NCBI RefSeq assembly: GCF_042677865.1
Contig: NZ_JBHUDD010000057.1
Location: forward strand, 1 to 64,000
Source: Lutimaribacter salitolerans
Lineage (GTDB): Bacteria; Pseudomonadota; Alphaproteobacteria; Rhodobacterales; Rhodobacteraceae
Reading direction: 5' to 3'
DNA length: 64,000 bases
Position 1 is the first letter of the stretch; each line of letters opens with the position of its first letter. Below are positions 1 to 7,410 of this stretch, one piece after another. Under the pieces are notes generated by a model. That model searched no databases, was not told the origin of the DNA, and saw only the letters and a program-made list of their open reading frames with translations. Position numbers and translations under genes: made by a program.

Positions 1-44
1 CTACGCCCTCCCTACGAGACCCCACCCCCGCGTTCTCATCCTGA

Positions 45-248
45 TTGACGCTGGATTCTCAGCCTGTTTGTCGCGCGGCAGCCGCCATGCTTGACATGAC
101 GGCGTCTGAGTTCCGTGACCTCGTTTCGCGAGGAGCTCTACCCCCGGCAAAGCCTATCGGAGGAACCATTCGTTGGTGTGTTGCGGAACTCGAAGCGATT
201 TTGTCCGGCGCAACAAAAAGGCCAGAAGATGACGAAGACTTTGAGTAA
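45..248 (+). CDS. small AlpA/excisionase-like winged-HTH protein
   Basis: Short protein (67 aa) with the compact pattern of MerR-superfamily excisionase/AlpA DNA-binding domains: a helix-turn-helix over about residues 8-32, then a wing-like GGTIRW segment and a C-terminal helix (VAELEAIL). An in-frame stop lies just before codon 1, so translation starts at TTG 45 or at ATG 87; neither has a clear ribosome binding site. Its 3' end overlaps the integrase start by 20 nt, so the two are probably translationally coupled. Inferred role: recombination directionality factor or regulator for the adjacent integrase. The family is recognised from pattern only, so a general HTH regulator remains possible. 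Confidence 0.6.
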   Translation: MTLDSQPVCRAAAAMLDMTASEFRDLVSRGALPPAKPIGGTIRWCVAELEAILSGATKRPEDDEDFE

Positions 249-1320
249 GACAAGGCCGTCAAAGCCGAGGGTATCTCGGGAGCGTCTAAAGTGGGTATGG
301 CATCGAAATGGAACCAACTGGGTCCCATATCACCGGGTCACTTGGATCGCTTCCACGGGCAAGCGCAAAGAGCGCGCAATCAAACTCAACTGGGAGGGCG
401 ACAAAAAGAAGCTCGACCAAGAATATTGGGCAGCGGAAGCTGGTCGACACCCATCACAGTATAGAGAACCCAAAAATACTTGGGGAGAGTGTATCAAGGC
501 ATGGAAAGCAGACCAAAAAAAACAGATAAAACTCGCCGCTGGGACGAAAAAATCCTATAATCGTGAATTTAACAAGATACTTGCAAAAAATGCAAACAAG
601 CCGATGTCCGCGACGACACGCGCCGCCATTCGAAAAAAGCATAACTCGATGGCGGATACACCGCGTGCCGCTGACTGGATGCTCCAAGGCGTATCTTTGC
701 TTTGGAACTACGCCAAGAATGAACTCGATTGGTCTTTGGGCGACAACCCGGCGTCACGAATGACAAAACACGGGGCTCAACGAGAGTTTCCAGCTTGGCC
801 AGACTGGTTGCTGGATGCGCTGGATGAAGCGCCCGATACCGTGCGCATCGCAGGTGGACTGATTAGATTCACCGGTCAGAGACCTTCAGCAGCGATCGGG
901 ATGCTCAAGAGTGCGTTTATGGGCGACTGGGTTACCGTCGTTGACGAAAAAGACGATGAAACGTTTCCGATATACTGCCCAGAGCGGCTACGTGAGATTG
1001 TAAAAGATCTACCGGTGGGGCCGCGGCATGTCCTTGCGAAATCGAACACTGCGCCGCTGTCCTATAGCGCAGTCGAAAAGGCGTTCAGCGCTTGGCGCGA
1101 AACCCTTACCGAGCTCGCTAAGGAGCATGACGATGTTGCGAAGAAGTATAGCCTGCACGGTTTGAGAAAGCGCGCTTGCGTTGAGCTTGCTGAGGCAGGC
1201 TGCTCAGACGCAGAGATTCAGGCAGTGACTGGTCAGAGCTTGGAGATCGTGGCGAAATACAGAAAAGGGGCGAGCCGGAAAATGATGTCCCGGGCTGCCC
1301 AGATGAAGCGCTCAGAATAA
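229..1320 (+). CDS. tyrosine recombinase (phage/island integrase)
   Basis: A 363-aa site-specific recombinase. The C-terminal catalytic domain shows an Arg I candidate in TGQRPS, the box II H-x-x-R as HGLRKR (H310, R313) and the nucleophile tyrosine in AKYRKG (about Y344). The usual second-box TGH is TGQ here, a tolerated substitution in some family members. The N-terminal half is Lys-rich and fits an arm-binding/core-binding domain. The ATG at 229 lies inside the upstream HTH gene and gives the family length better than an upstream in-frame ATG at 115. The gene ends 83 bp from the 3' end of tRNA-Leu, the usual layout for tRNA-targeting integrases. Its A-rich codons contrast with the GC-rich flank, which supports acquisition by transfer. 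Confidence 0.88.
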   Translation: MTKTLSKTRPSKPRVSRERLKWVWHRNGTNWVPYHRVTWIASTGKRKERAIKLNWEGDKKKLDQEYWAAEAGRHPSQYREPKNTWGECIKAWKADQKKQIKLAAGTKKSYNREFNKILAKNANKPMSATTRAAIRKKHNSMADTPRAADWMLQGVSLLWNYAKNELDWSLGDNPASRMTKHGAQREFPAWPDWLLDALDEAPDTVRIAGGLIRFTGQRPSAAIGMLKSAFMGDWVTVVDEKDDETFPIYCPERLREIVKDLPVGPRHVLAKSNTAPLSYSAVEKAFSAWRETLTELAKEHDDVAKKYSLHGLRKRACVELAEAGCSDAEIQAVTGQSLEIVAKYRKGASRKMMSRAAQMKRSE

Positions 1321-1403
1321 CCGAGTGGGAGTCGTCAGTGGGAGTCATGCGGATCTCCGGCTAAATCGCCAAAGCCCACACCCAGCAAGCTATTGAAATC
1401 ATT

Positions 1404-1430
1404 TGGTGCCCAAGGCGAGACTCGAACTCG
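1404..1430. other. candidate attachment site (att) at tRNA-Leu 3' end
   Basis: The CCA end and T-arm side of tRNA-Leu(CAA) face the integrase gene. Tyrosine integrases commonly recombine in such tRNA 3' segments and restore the tRNA. The element would extend left out of the window, so the second copy of the core cannot be seen here. The exact crossover is unknown. Confidence 0.45.
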
Positions 1431-1489
1431 CACGCTGTTGCCAGCGGGGGATTTTGAATCCCCTGCGTCTACCATTCCGCCACTTGGGC
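1404..1489 (-). tRNA. tRNA-Leu (anticodon CAA)
   Basis: Reading the minus strand gives an 86-nt class II tRNA with acceptor stem GCCCAAG/CTTGGGC, an encoded CCA end, D-arm GGCGGAATGGTAGACGC, anticodon stem GGGGA/TCCCC with loop TTCAAAA (anticodon CAA), a variable arm, and T-arm GCGAGTTCGAGTCTCGC. It decodes UUG. Its 3' end is the boundary of the integrated element on the left. Confidence 0.97.
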
Positions 1490-1608
1490 CCGGAGCGGTG
1501 TTTAGCTTGGCGCAGCACGGGCGTCCAGAGACAATTCGCTTTGGTCTTGCCGCCAGTGCTGCACACGCTAAACAGGCGGAAATCCTTTCCCGGCACTGGA
1601 GTTCCGGC

Positions 1609-2187
1609 ATGATCCGCCGCCTGTATGACTGGACGATGGCCCAGGCCGACCATCCGCGCGCCCTTTGGGTGCTGGCCTTCGTGTCTTTCATCGAAAGCTC
1701 GGTCTTTCCGATCCCGCCCGATGTGCTGATGATCCCGATGATCCTCGCCCGTCCCTCGCGCGCCTGGTTGATCGCGGGTGTGGCGCTGGTATCGTCGGTT
1801 CTGGGCGGGGTTCTGGGCTATGCCATCGGCGCATTTGCCTATGAACAGGTCGGTCAGCCCATCCTTGCCGCCATGGGCAAGGCCGACGCCATGGCCGAGT
1901 TCAACACGCGGTTCAACGATTTCGGATTCTGGCCGGTGCTGATCGCGGGGATGACGCCGTTTCCCTACAAGGTCATCACCATCATGTCGGGTTGGACCGG
2001 ACTGCCGCTGACGACCTTCATCGTCAGCTCGATCATCGCGCGCGGTCTGCGGTTCTTCATCGTTGCCGCGTTGCTGTGGAAATTCGGCGCACCGATCCGT
2101 GATTTCATCGAACGGCGGCTGGGATTGATGTTCGTGCTGTTCCTCGTCATTCTGATCGGTGGCTTCTATGTCGTGAGGTTCCTGTGA
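1609..2187 (+). CDS. YqaA-family (DedA/SNARE-associated) membrane protein
   Basis: A 192-aa inner-membrane protein with the YqaA/DedA pattern: a re-entrant-like segment FIESSVFPIPPDVLMIP near residues 24-40, a Gly-rich second segment (SSVLGGVLGYAIG), and later GMTPFPYKVITIMSGW, the F/G-T-P-x-P motif of the SNARE-associated fold. Four to five hydrophobic segments are visible. Related proteins act in envelope lipid or membrane homeostasis, but the substrate is not known. The start is the ATG at 1609; upstream sequence in the same frame runs through the tRNA. The 3' end overlaps the dsbB start (GTGA), indicating a two-gene transcript with the thiol-oxidation protein. Confidence 0.8.
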   Translation: MIRRLYDWTMAQADHPRALWVLAFVSFIESSVFPIPPDVLMIPMILARPSRAWLIAGVALVSSVLGGVLGYAIGAFAYEQVGQPILAAMGKADAMAEFNTRFNDFGFWPVLIAGMTPFPYKVITIMSGWTGLPLTTFIVSSIIARGLRFFIVAALLWKFGAPIRDFIERRLGLMFVLFLVILIGGFYVVRFL

Positions 2188-2654
2188 CGATCACCCGTCA
2201 GACCCTGATTCTGCTGGCCGCCGGTGGCTCGACTGCCCTGCTGGCCGGGGCGTTCCTGTTCCAGTTCCTGGGCTGGGCACCCTGCCAGCTGTGCCTGTGG
2301 CAACGCTGGCCCCATGCGGCTGCCATCGCCATCGGGGTGGCAGCCCTGTCTCTGGGCGGGGCCGCGATGGCCTGGCTGGGGGCTGCGGCGGCGGCCACCG
2401 CGGCGGCACTTGCACTTCATCACACCGGGGTCGAGCAGAAATGGTGGCCCGGCCCCAGCAGTTGCTCGGGCACCGGCCCCTTGCAGGGCGAGGGCGCATC
2501 GCTGTTGCCCGGAGCCAGTGCAGACTCCCCTGCCCTTGTCATGTGCGATCAGATCCAGCCATTTTTCGCCGGGCTGACCATGGCCAACTGGAACCTGGTG
2601 CTGTCGCTGGGTCTGGTGGGTCTGTGGTCTGCCGCCGCCCTTCGCCGGGAATGA
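2184..2654 (+). CDS. dsbB: disulfide bond formation protein B
   Basis: A 156-aa four-helix inner-membrane quinone reductase that reoxidises periplasmic DsbA. The first periplasmic loop holds the CxxC pair (C34-Q-L-C37, within WAPCQLCLWQR) and the second loop holds C94 and C121, the four cysteines needed for electron relay to quinone. It starts with GTG inside the stop of the upstream YqaA gene, so it is translationally coupled. Length and hydrophobicity match the family. It may support cytochrome and SoxAX/SoxV thiol chemistry nearby, although that link is inference from position. It converges with soxF; a GC hairpin separates the two. Confidence 0.88.
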   Translation: MTITRQTLILLAAGGSTALLAGAFLFQFLGWAPCQLCLWQRWPHAAAIAIGVAALSLGGAAMAWLGAAAAATAAALALHHTGVEQKWWPGPSSCSGTGPLQGEGASLLPGASADSPALVMCDQIQPFFAGLTMANWNLVLSLGLVGLWSAAALRRE

Positions 2655-2657
2655 CGC

Positions 2658-2678
2658 CCGGGGCCACACCGGCCCCGG
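2658..2678. terminator. GC hairpin between convergent dsbB and soxF
   Basis: Perfect 8-bp inverted repeat CCGGGGCC / GGCCCCGG with a 5-nt loop, placed between the two convergent stop codons. No T tract is visible on either side, so intrinsic termination is uncertain. Confidence 0.45.
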
Positions 2679-2693
2679 ACAGATCGCACCGGA

Positions 2694-3962
2694 TCAGCCG
2701 AACATATCGGCGGTGATCCCGGCATACCAGCCGATGCTTTCCTCATAGGTCTGCTTGCGCAGCGCCGCATCCTCGCCGGTCTGGCTGATGAAGCTCGACA
2801 CGCTCGAGATCTTTTCATCCGTCGCCTCGTAGGACGCGCCCACCTTGACACCATCGTCGGTGTCGATCAGCGACCAGCAGGTGTTCGAGAACCGCGCCGG
2901 GAACACGTTCGATCCCAGCAACTCGCCCCGGATCGCCATCGAGGCCACCTTGGCCTGGCTGTTGGCCGAAAAACCCGATTTCGGCATGTCGCCCTGATTG
3001 GTGGAATCGCCCAGAACATGAATGTCCGGATCAAGCCGGCTGACCATCGTGTGGCCCGACACCGGCGCCCAGTTGTCCTCGGTCACGCCCGCCATGTCGC
3101 AGATGCGCCCCGCCTTCTGCGCCGGGATCACGTTGCAGACATCGACATTCTCGACCACCCCGTCGATCGTGACGGTCATCTCGTCGGCATTGACCTCGAC
3201 CTTGTCACCGCCGAAATCCGGGCCGATGCGCTCGATCATCCCGGAATAGTGCCGGTTCCAGCCCTCTTCGAACAGAGCCTGCTTGCTGAACTTCTCTTTC
3301 GGGTCCACCAGCAGGATCTTGGCCGTCGGATTGGTCTCTTTCAGCAGATGCGCGACCATGCTGATCCGCTCATACGGGCCCGGCGGGCAGCGATATGGAT
3401 TGGGCGGGGCCACCATGGCAAAGCGTCCGCCCTCGGGCATCGCCTGGATCTGCGCCTTGAGCAGCTCGGTCTGGCTGCCGCCCTTGTAGGCATGGGGCAT
3501 CTTGTTCCAGGCCGATGTATCCCAGCCCGGCACTGCGTCGTCCACGAAATCGATCCCGGGGCTCAGGATCAGCTTGTCATAGGGCAGCACGGCGCCCCCG
3601 GCCAGCGACACGGTCCGCGCCTCGCTGTCCACATCCACGGCCCAGTCATGCACCACGTTGATCCCGTAGTCCGACGCCAGCGTGCCATAGCTGTGCGCCA
3701 GCGAGCTGATCTCGCGGAACCCGCCGATGTAGAGGTTCGAGAAAAAGCAGGTGTAGTAGGACCGGCTGGGTTCAATCAGCGTCACGTCGATCTCGCCGTT
3801 GCTGTCCTTGGCCAGATAGCGCGCGGCGGTTGCCCCGCCTGCGCCGCCACCGATCACCAAGACCTGCGGCCGCCCGCTGGTCGACGCCAGCACCATCGGT
3901 GCCTGCAAGACCGCCGCAGCCGCGGCACCGGTGCCGATAAAGGCTCTTCTGTTCAGTTTCAT
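2694..3962 (-). CDS. soxF: SoxF, flavocytochrome c sulfide dehydrogenase flavoprotein subunit
   Basis: A 422-aa periplasmic FAD protein of the FCSD family, which oxidises sulfide and passes electrons to the cytochrome subunit SoxE. It has a twin-arginine-like leader (LNRRAFIG) exporting the folded flavoprotein. The dinucleotide-binding motif VLVIGGGAGG spans residues 34-43, C72 (YYTCFF) sits where FCSD links FAD covalently, and C192 (PYRCPPGP) plus later cysteines fit the redox disulfide. Length matches SoxF. It lies 27 bp downstream of soxE on the same strand, so the two likely form a unit. It is the last gene of the minus-strand sox group; soxG and soxH, present after soxF in Paracoccus, are absent here. 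Confidence 0.93.
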   Translation of the reverse strand: MKLNRRAFIGTGAAAAAVLQAPMVLASTSGRPQVLVIGGGAGGATAARYLAKDSNGEIDVTLIEPSRSYYTCFFSNLYIGGFREISSLAHSYGTLASDYGINVVHDWAVDVDSEARTVSLAGGAVLPYDKLILSPGIDFVDDAVPGWDTSAWNKMPHAYKGGSQTELLKAQIQAMPEGGRFAMVAPPNPYRCPPGPYERISMVAHLLKETNPTAKILLVDPKEKFSKQALFEEGWNRHYSGMIERIGPDFGGDKVEVNADEMTVTIDGVVENVDVCNVIPAQKAGRICDMAGVTEDNWAPVSGHTMVSRLDPDIHVLGDSTNQGDMPKSGFSANSQAKVASMAIRGELLGSNVFPARFSNTCWSLIDTDDGVKVGASYEATDEKISSVSSFISQTGEDAALRKQTYEESIGWYAGITADMFG

Positions 3963-3989
3963 GTCTTCCTCCCTTGCGCGCGCGGCCCT

Positions 3990-4703
3990 TTACAGCCCCG
4001 CAAAATATGCAGCCAAGGCCGCAATCTCTTCGTCCGTAAGCCGCCCGGCGTAGCTTTGCATCACCGCGTGGGGCCGGATCTGTTGCTTGTAGGCATGCAT
4101 GGCGACCACGAAATCCTCTTCGGGCCAGCCGGTGACCGACGGGATGCCCTGATTGCTGCCGTCGCGCTGATGGCAGGTGGTGCATTCGCTGGCCAGATAC
4201 TCACCATATTCGGGATCGCCCACGATCGTCAGAATCTCGGGCGGCAACGCGACCTCGCGCGCGATGGCTGTGGGCTGGGCCTCGGGGATGTTCTGTGGGC
4301 TGTCAGAGAACTGGCGCAGATACGCCAGCACATCGGCGCGATCCTGCGGGTCTGACAATCCGGCAAAGTTCATCCGCGTGCCCGACACCAAGCTCTTGGG
4401 ATTTTCCAGATAGGCATGCAGCTTGTCCAGAGACCAGACCAGCCCGTCATTGCCGGCGCGCAACAGCCCTTTGGAGTATCGCGCATAGCCATCGACAGTG
4501 CCCGCCTTGCGCCCGAAAATCCCGTTCAGATGCGGGCCGATGCGATGCTGCGCCCCCTGCCCGACCTGATGACACGCGGCACACTGGCGATACAGCGTTT
4601 CACCACGATCCGCGTCACCGATCGCTTCCGCCGCAGCCGATGTTGACAGAACGCAAAGGGCCGCAACCCATCCACACAAGACCCGCATCGCGCCTGATCC
4701 CAT
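3990..4703 (-). CDS. soxE: SoxE, diheme c-type cytochrome
   Basis: A 237-aa exported cytochrome with two heme c attachment sites, CAACH (residues 41-45) and CTTCH (174-178), each in its own cytochrome c domain with distal methionines such as TRMNFAGL. The signal peptide ends near TSAAAEA. It is the electron-accepting partner of the SoxF flavoprotein. Three in-frame ATGs exist; the one at 4703 is chosen because GGGAGGAG lies 6-7 nt before it. A terminator-like hairpin separates soxE from soxD, so soxEF may have its own transcription or depend on readthrough. Confidence 0.92.
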   Translation of the reverse strand: MGSGAMRVLCGWVAALCVLSTSAAAEAIGDADRGETLYRQCAACHQVGQGAQHRIGPHLNGIFGRKAGTVDGYARYSKGLLRAGNDGLVWSLDKLHAYLENPKSLVSGTRMNFAGLSDPQDRADVLAYLRQFSDSPQNIPEAQPTAIAREVALPPEILTIVGDPEYGEYLASECTTCHQRDGSNQGIPSVTGWPEEDFVVAMHAYKQQIRPHAVMQSYAGRLTDEEIAALAAYFAGL

Positions 4704-4800
4704 GGCTTCTCCTCCCAAGTCTTCTGACCCTCTTGCGGGGTCCGATTGCCCTTATGGTGCGGGCAGCCCCCTTTTGGATCAATAGTTTATTTGTTTCATG

Positions 4801-4837
4801 CAAAGAAAAGGCGCGCGCCTCACATGGAGGCACGCGC
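4801..4837 (-). terminator. intrinsic terminator downstream of soxD
   Basis: On the minus strand a stem GCGCG-x-GCCTC / GAGGC-x-CGCGC with a 5-nt loop is followed by CTTTTCTTT. It lies 55 bp past the soxD stop and before soxE. This would reduce transcription of soxEF relative to soxXYZABCD. Confidence 0.65.
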
Positions 4838-4891
4838 ACGAAGTGCTACCACTTGAAATCAAGCTGCCGAGGCAAACCTGCCCCCGGCATA

Positions 4892-6082
4892 TCAGGGATA
4901 GGTTTTCAGATACTCGATCACCGCAGCGATTTCTTCATCCTTTCGCAGACCGGCAAAGGACATCTTTGTGCCCTTCATGAAGCCACGCGGATCGGCCAGG
5001 AACGCGCTCAGGTTTTCTTCGTCCCAGACCATGCCGTTGTCGCGCATGTCTTCGATGGTCTTGCCATAGCGGAAATCCTCGACATGTGCGAACTGTGCCC
5101 CGACAACACCATTCAGCAACGGGCCGGTCCGGTTCTTTGCATCATCACCCACCTGGTGACAGGCCGAGCATTTCCGGAAGACCTTTTCGCCCTCTTCAGC
5201 CAGTGCCGTGTCGATCGACGCAGATGCGGGCTCGGCCTCCGCCTCGGGCTCCGCTTCGGCGGGCGTAGCCGCTGCCACCTGCGTGGTCTCTTCATCGGTG
5301 GCCGGTTCAACGGCAGATTCTTCCACCGCGGCCTCGTCAACCGGCGTCACGCCCAAATCCGTCGCGCGCAACATGATCTCGACGCTGTCCTTGCAGTTTT
5401 CCATGCATGGCTCAGCAGTCCAGAAATGCGCTTCGCTTTCCTCGCGGTCATCCAGGATGAAGCCGTCGGCGTTTGGCATCTCGACTTCAAGGAAGTTCTC
5501 ATTCGACAGGACGAAATCATCGTCCACCAGGTAGTTGGAATAGAGGATATATGCGGTGATCGCGTATACCTCGTCCGGGGTCAGCGTCTGCGCCGCGCCA
5601 TAGGGCATCGAGCGGTTGACGTAATCCCAGACGGTGGACAGATAGGGCCAGTACGATCCCACGGTCTTGAGCGGATCGTCGTGATCCAACGTGCCGTCAC
5701 CGCCCGCCAGCTTTGGCCAGTTTCCAAGACCTTCTGCAAAATCGCCGTGGCAGGAGGCGCAATAATCGACGAACACCTCTTCGCCGTTAAGCACGTCGCC
5801 CGAGCCTTCGGGCAGACCCGTGCCGTCGGGCGCCACGTCAAGATCCCAGGCTGCGACCTCTTCCGGCAAAGCCGGGCGACCGATGCCGAACTTGCCATCC
5901 GCCGCCGCATTGCTGGCCTGCGCCGACGCGATCAGCCTGAAATCAAAGTCGGCTTCGGCGTTCATGCGCGGAGCCGCATCAGGCATCGGGGCGATGTTGC
6001 GGTCGGCAAAGTTGTAGGCCGTGGTCAGCATCGCCGCCAATCCGACGCCCACGCCGACATACAGTTTAAGAGACTTCGACAT
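4892..6082 (-). CDS. soxD: SoxD, diheme cytochrome subunit of sulfane dehydrogenase
   Basis: A 396-aa periplasmic diheme cytochrome that forms SoxCD with the molybdenum subunit SoxC and carries away the six electrons from oxidation of the SoxY-bound sulfane sulfur. Heme sites are CASCH (108-112) and CSACH (305-309). The N-terminus is a single hydrophobic segment (residues 6-23). An Ala/Glu-rich acidic linker at about 250-290 connects the two domains, and C226/C230 lie between them. The start overlaps the soxC stop region by 17 nt, which indicates coupled synthesis of the two subunits. Confidence 0.94.
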   Translation of the reverse strand: MSKSLKLYVGVGVGLAAMLTTAYNFADRNIAPMPDAAPRMNAEADFDFRLIASAQASNAAADGKFGIGRPALPEEVAAWDLDVAPDGTGLPEGSGDVLNGEEVFVDYCASCHGDFAEGLGNWPKLAGGDGTLDHDDPLKTVGSYWPYLSTVWDYVNRSMPYGAAQTLTPDEVYAITAYILYSNYLVDDDFVLSNENFLEVEMPNADGFILDDREESEAHFWTAEPCMENCKDSVEIMLRATDLGVTPVDEAAVEESAVEPATDEETTQVAAATPAEAEPEAEAEPASASIDTALAEEGEKVFRKCSACHQVGDDAKNRTGPLLNGVVGAQFAHVEDFRYGKTIEDMRDNGMVWDEENLSAFLADPRGFMKGTKMSFAGLRKDEEIAAVIEYLKTYP

Positions 6083-7337
6083 TTTCGGCCTCCCCGTTCG
6101 GGTTTACATGCCAGGTCTGGATGCAGTTGTTGTGATAGATAGAATTCAGGCCACGCACTTCGCGCAACTGCGCCTTGGTCGGCTGCACGTATCCGGTTTC
6201 ATCGCGTGCCCGCGATTGCAGCAGCATGTCTTCGCCGTTCCATTCGGTGTCGAAATAGAACCGGGTCAGGGCCATTTTCGTCCCCGGTGCGGCCAGCCGC
6301 GCGGGCTGCCAGGTGACGCCGCCGTCCATCGAGACATCGACACCGGTAATGGCCCCACGCCCCGACCAGGCCATCCCCGTGATGACAAGCGGGCCGTGCC
6401 CATGCTTGATCGGTGCCTGCGGGCTGGGGCTGGTGATCACCGATTTGGCGTCCATCACCCAAGTCCATTTGCGGCTTGTGCCGTCCGCCAGCGTGTCGGT
6501 GTATTTGCTGGTCTCTTCGCGGCTTTCGATCGCCTGAGTGGTCACCTCGACGCGGCGCAGCCACTTGACCCACATGTTGCCTTCCCAGCCGGGCACGACC
6601 AGTCGCACAGGATAGCCATGCTCCTTGCGCAGCGCCTCGCCGTTCGCCTTGAAGGCCACCAGAACGTCGTCCAGCGCCTTTTCCAGCGGAATCGAGCGGC
6701 CGTTCGATGACGCATCCGCGCCTTCGACATAGACCCACTTGCCCTCGGTCTGCACGCCAGCCTCGGCCAACAGGGTGCGCAGCGGCACGCCGGTGTATTC
6801 CATGTTGTGGATCATGCCATGGGTGTACTGTGCGCCGTTCAGCTGCGCGCCCGCCCACTCCATGCCGGTGTTCGCCGCACATTCACAGAAATACACATGC
6901 TGCTCACGCGGGAAACGCTCAAGATCCTCGTAGGTGAACACCAAAGGCGTATCCACCAGACCGTTGATCATCAGGCGATAATCCTGCTTGCGCAGTTCGA
7001 TCGCGCCCGAATGGTGGCGTTCGAACGCGCAGCCCTGCGGCGTGATCGTGCCATCCAGCGCGTGGATCGGCGTAAAGTTGATCGAGCTGATGGTATCGGC
7101 CGTCAGCCATTCCACGTTGCGGCGGATCACGTCGCTTTCGAATTCGATCGGCATCCCGTAGGGCGTTGCATCCACGGCATCGCCCCAGCCGCTGGCCCAG
7201 GGCTGCACCTCGGTGATCAGCGGATCGGGATCGGCCGCGCGTGCCGCGCTGGCCCCAAGCACGGCACCGCCCGCCGCAAGCGACCCTCTCAGAAAGGCAC
7301 GCCGCGAGGGCGCTTTGCCTTTGAAGCTGGCTGTCAT
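6066..7337 (-). CDS. soxC: SoxC, molybdenum cofactor subunit of sulfane dehydrogenase
   Basis: A 423-aa periplasmic molybdoenzyme of the sulfite oxidase family. With SoxD it oxidises the sulfane sulfur of SoxY-cysteine-S-thiosulfonate derivatives. A twin-arginine leader, SRRAFLRG (residues 11-18), exports it folded. The molybdenum-ligating cysteine is C153 in FCECAANTG; the C-terminal Mo-Co dimerisation domain covers about 290-410 (GVDVSMDGGVTW). The start is the ATG at 7337, preceded by GAGGAGG about 10 nt upstream; an ATG 30 nt further up lacks such a site. The presence of SoxCD predicts complete thiosulfate oxidation to sulfate without sulfur globules. Confidence 0.95.
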   Translation of the reverse strand: MTASFKGKAPSRRAFLRGSLAAGGAVLGASAARAADPDPLITEVQPWASGWGDAVDATPYGMPIEFESDVIRRNVEWLTADTISSINFTPIHALDGTITPQGCAFERHHSGAIELRKQDYRLMINGLVDTPLVFTYEDLERFPREQHVYFCECAANTGMEWAGAQLNGAQYTHGMIHNMEYTGVPLRTLLAEAGVQTEGKWVYVEGADASSNGRSIPLEKALDDVLVAFKANGEALRKEHGYPVRLVVPGWEGNMWVKWLRRVEVTTQAIESREETSKYTDTLADGTSRKWTWVMDAKSVITSPSPQAPIKHGHGPLVITGMAWSGRGAITGVDVSMDGGVTWQPARLAAPGTKMALTRFYFDTEWNGEDMLLQSRARDETGYVQPTKAQLREVRGLNSIYHNNCIQTWHVNPNGEAENVEVS

Positions 7338-7410
7338 GGTTTTCTGGCCTCCTCTCGGATATTGCATGCGGCACGCCCTGCGGCCGCGTCGTTGGATACC
7401 GGCGCAGGCG

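Noticed and set aside
3018..4355. A 445-codon plus-strand frame antisense to soxF/soxE
   Set aside because: The soxF and soxE frames have cofactor motifs; the antisense frame shows His/Arg-rich composition and no recognisable domain.
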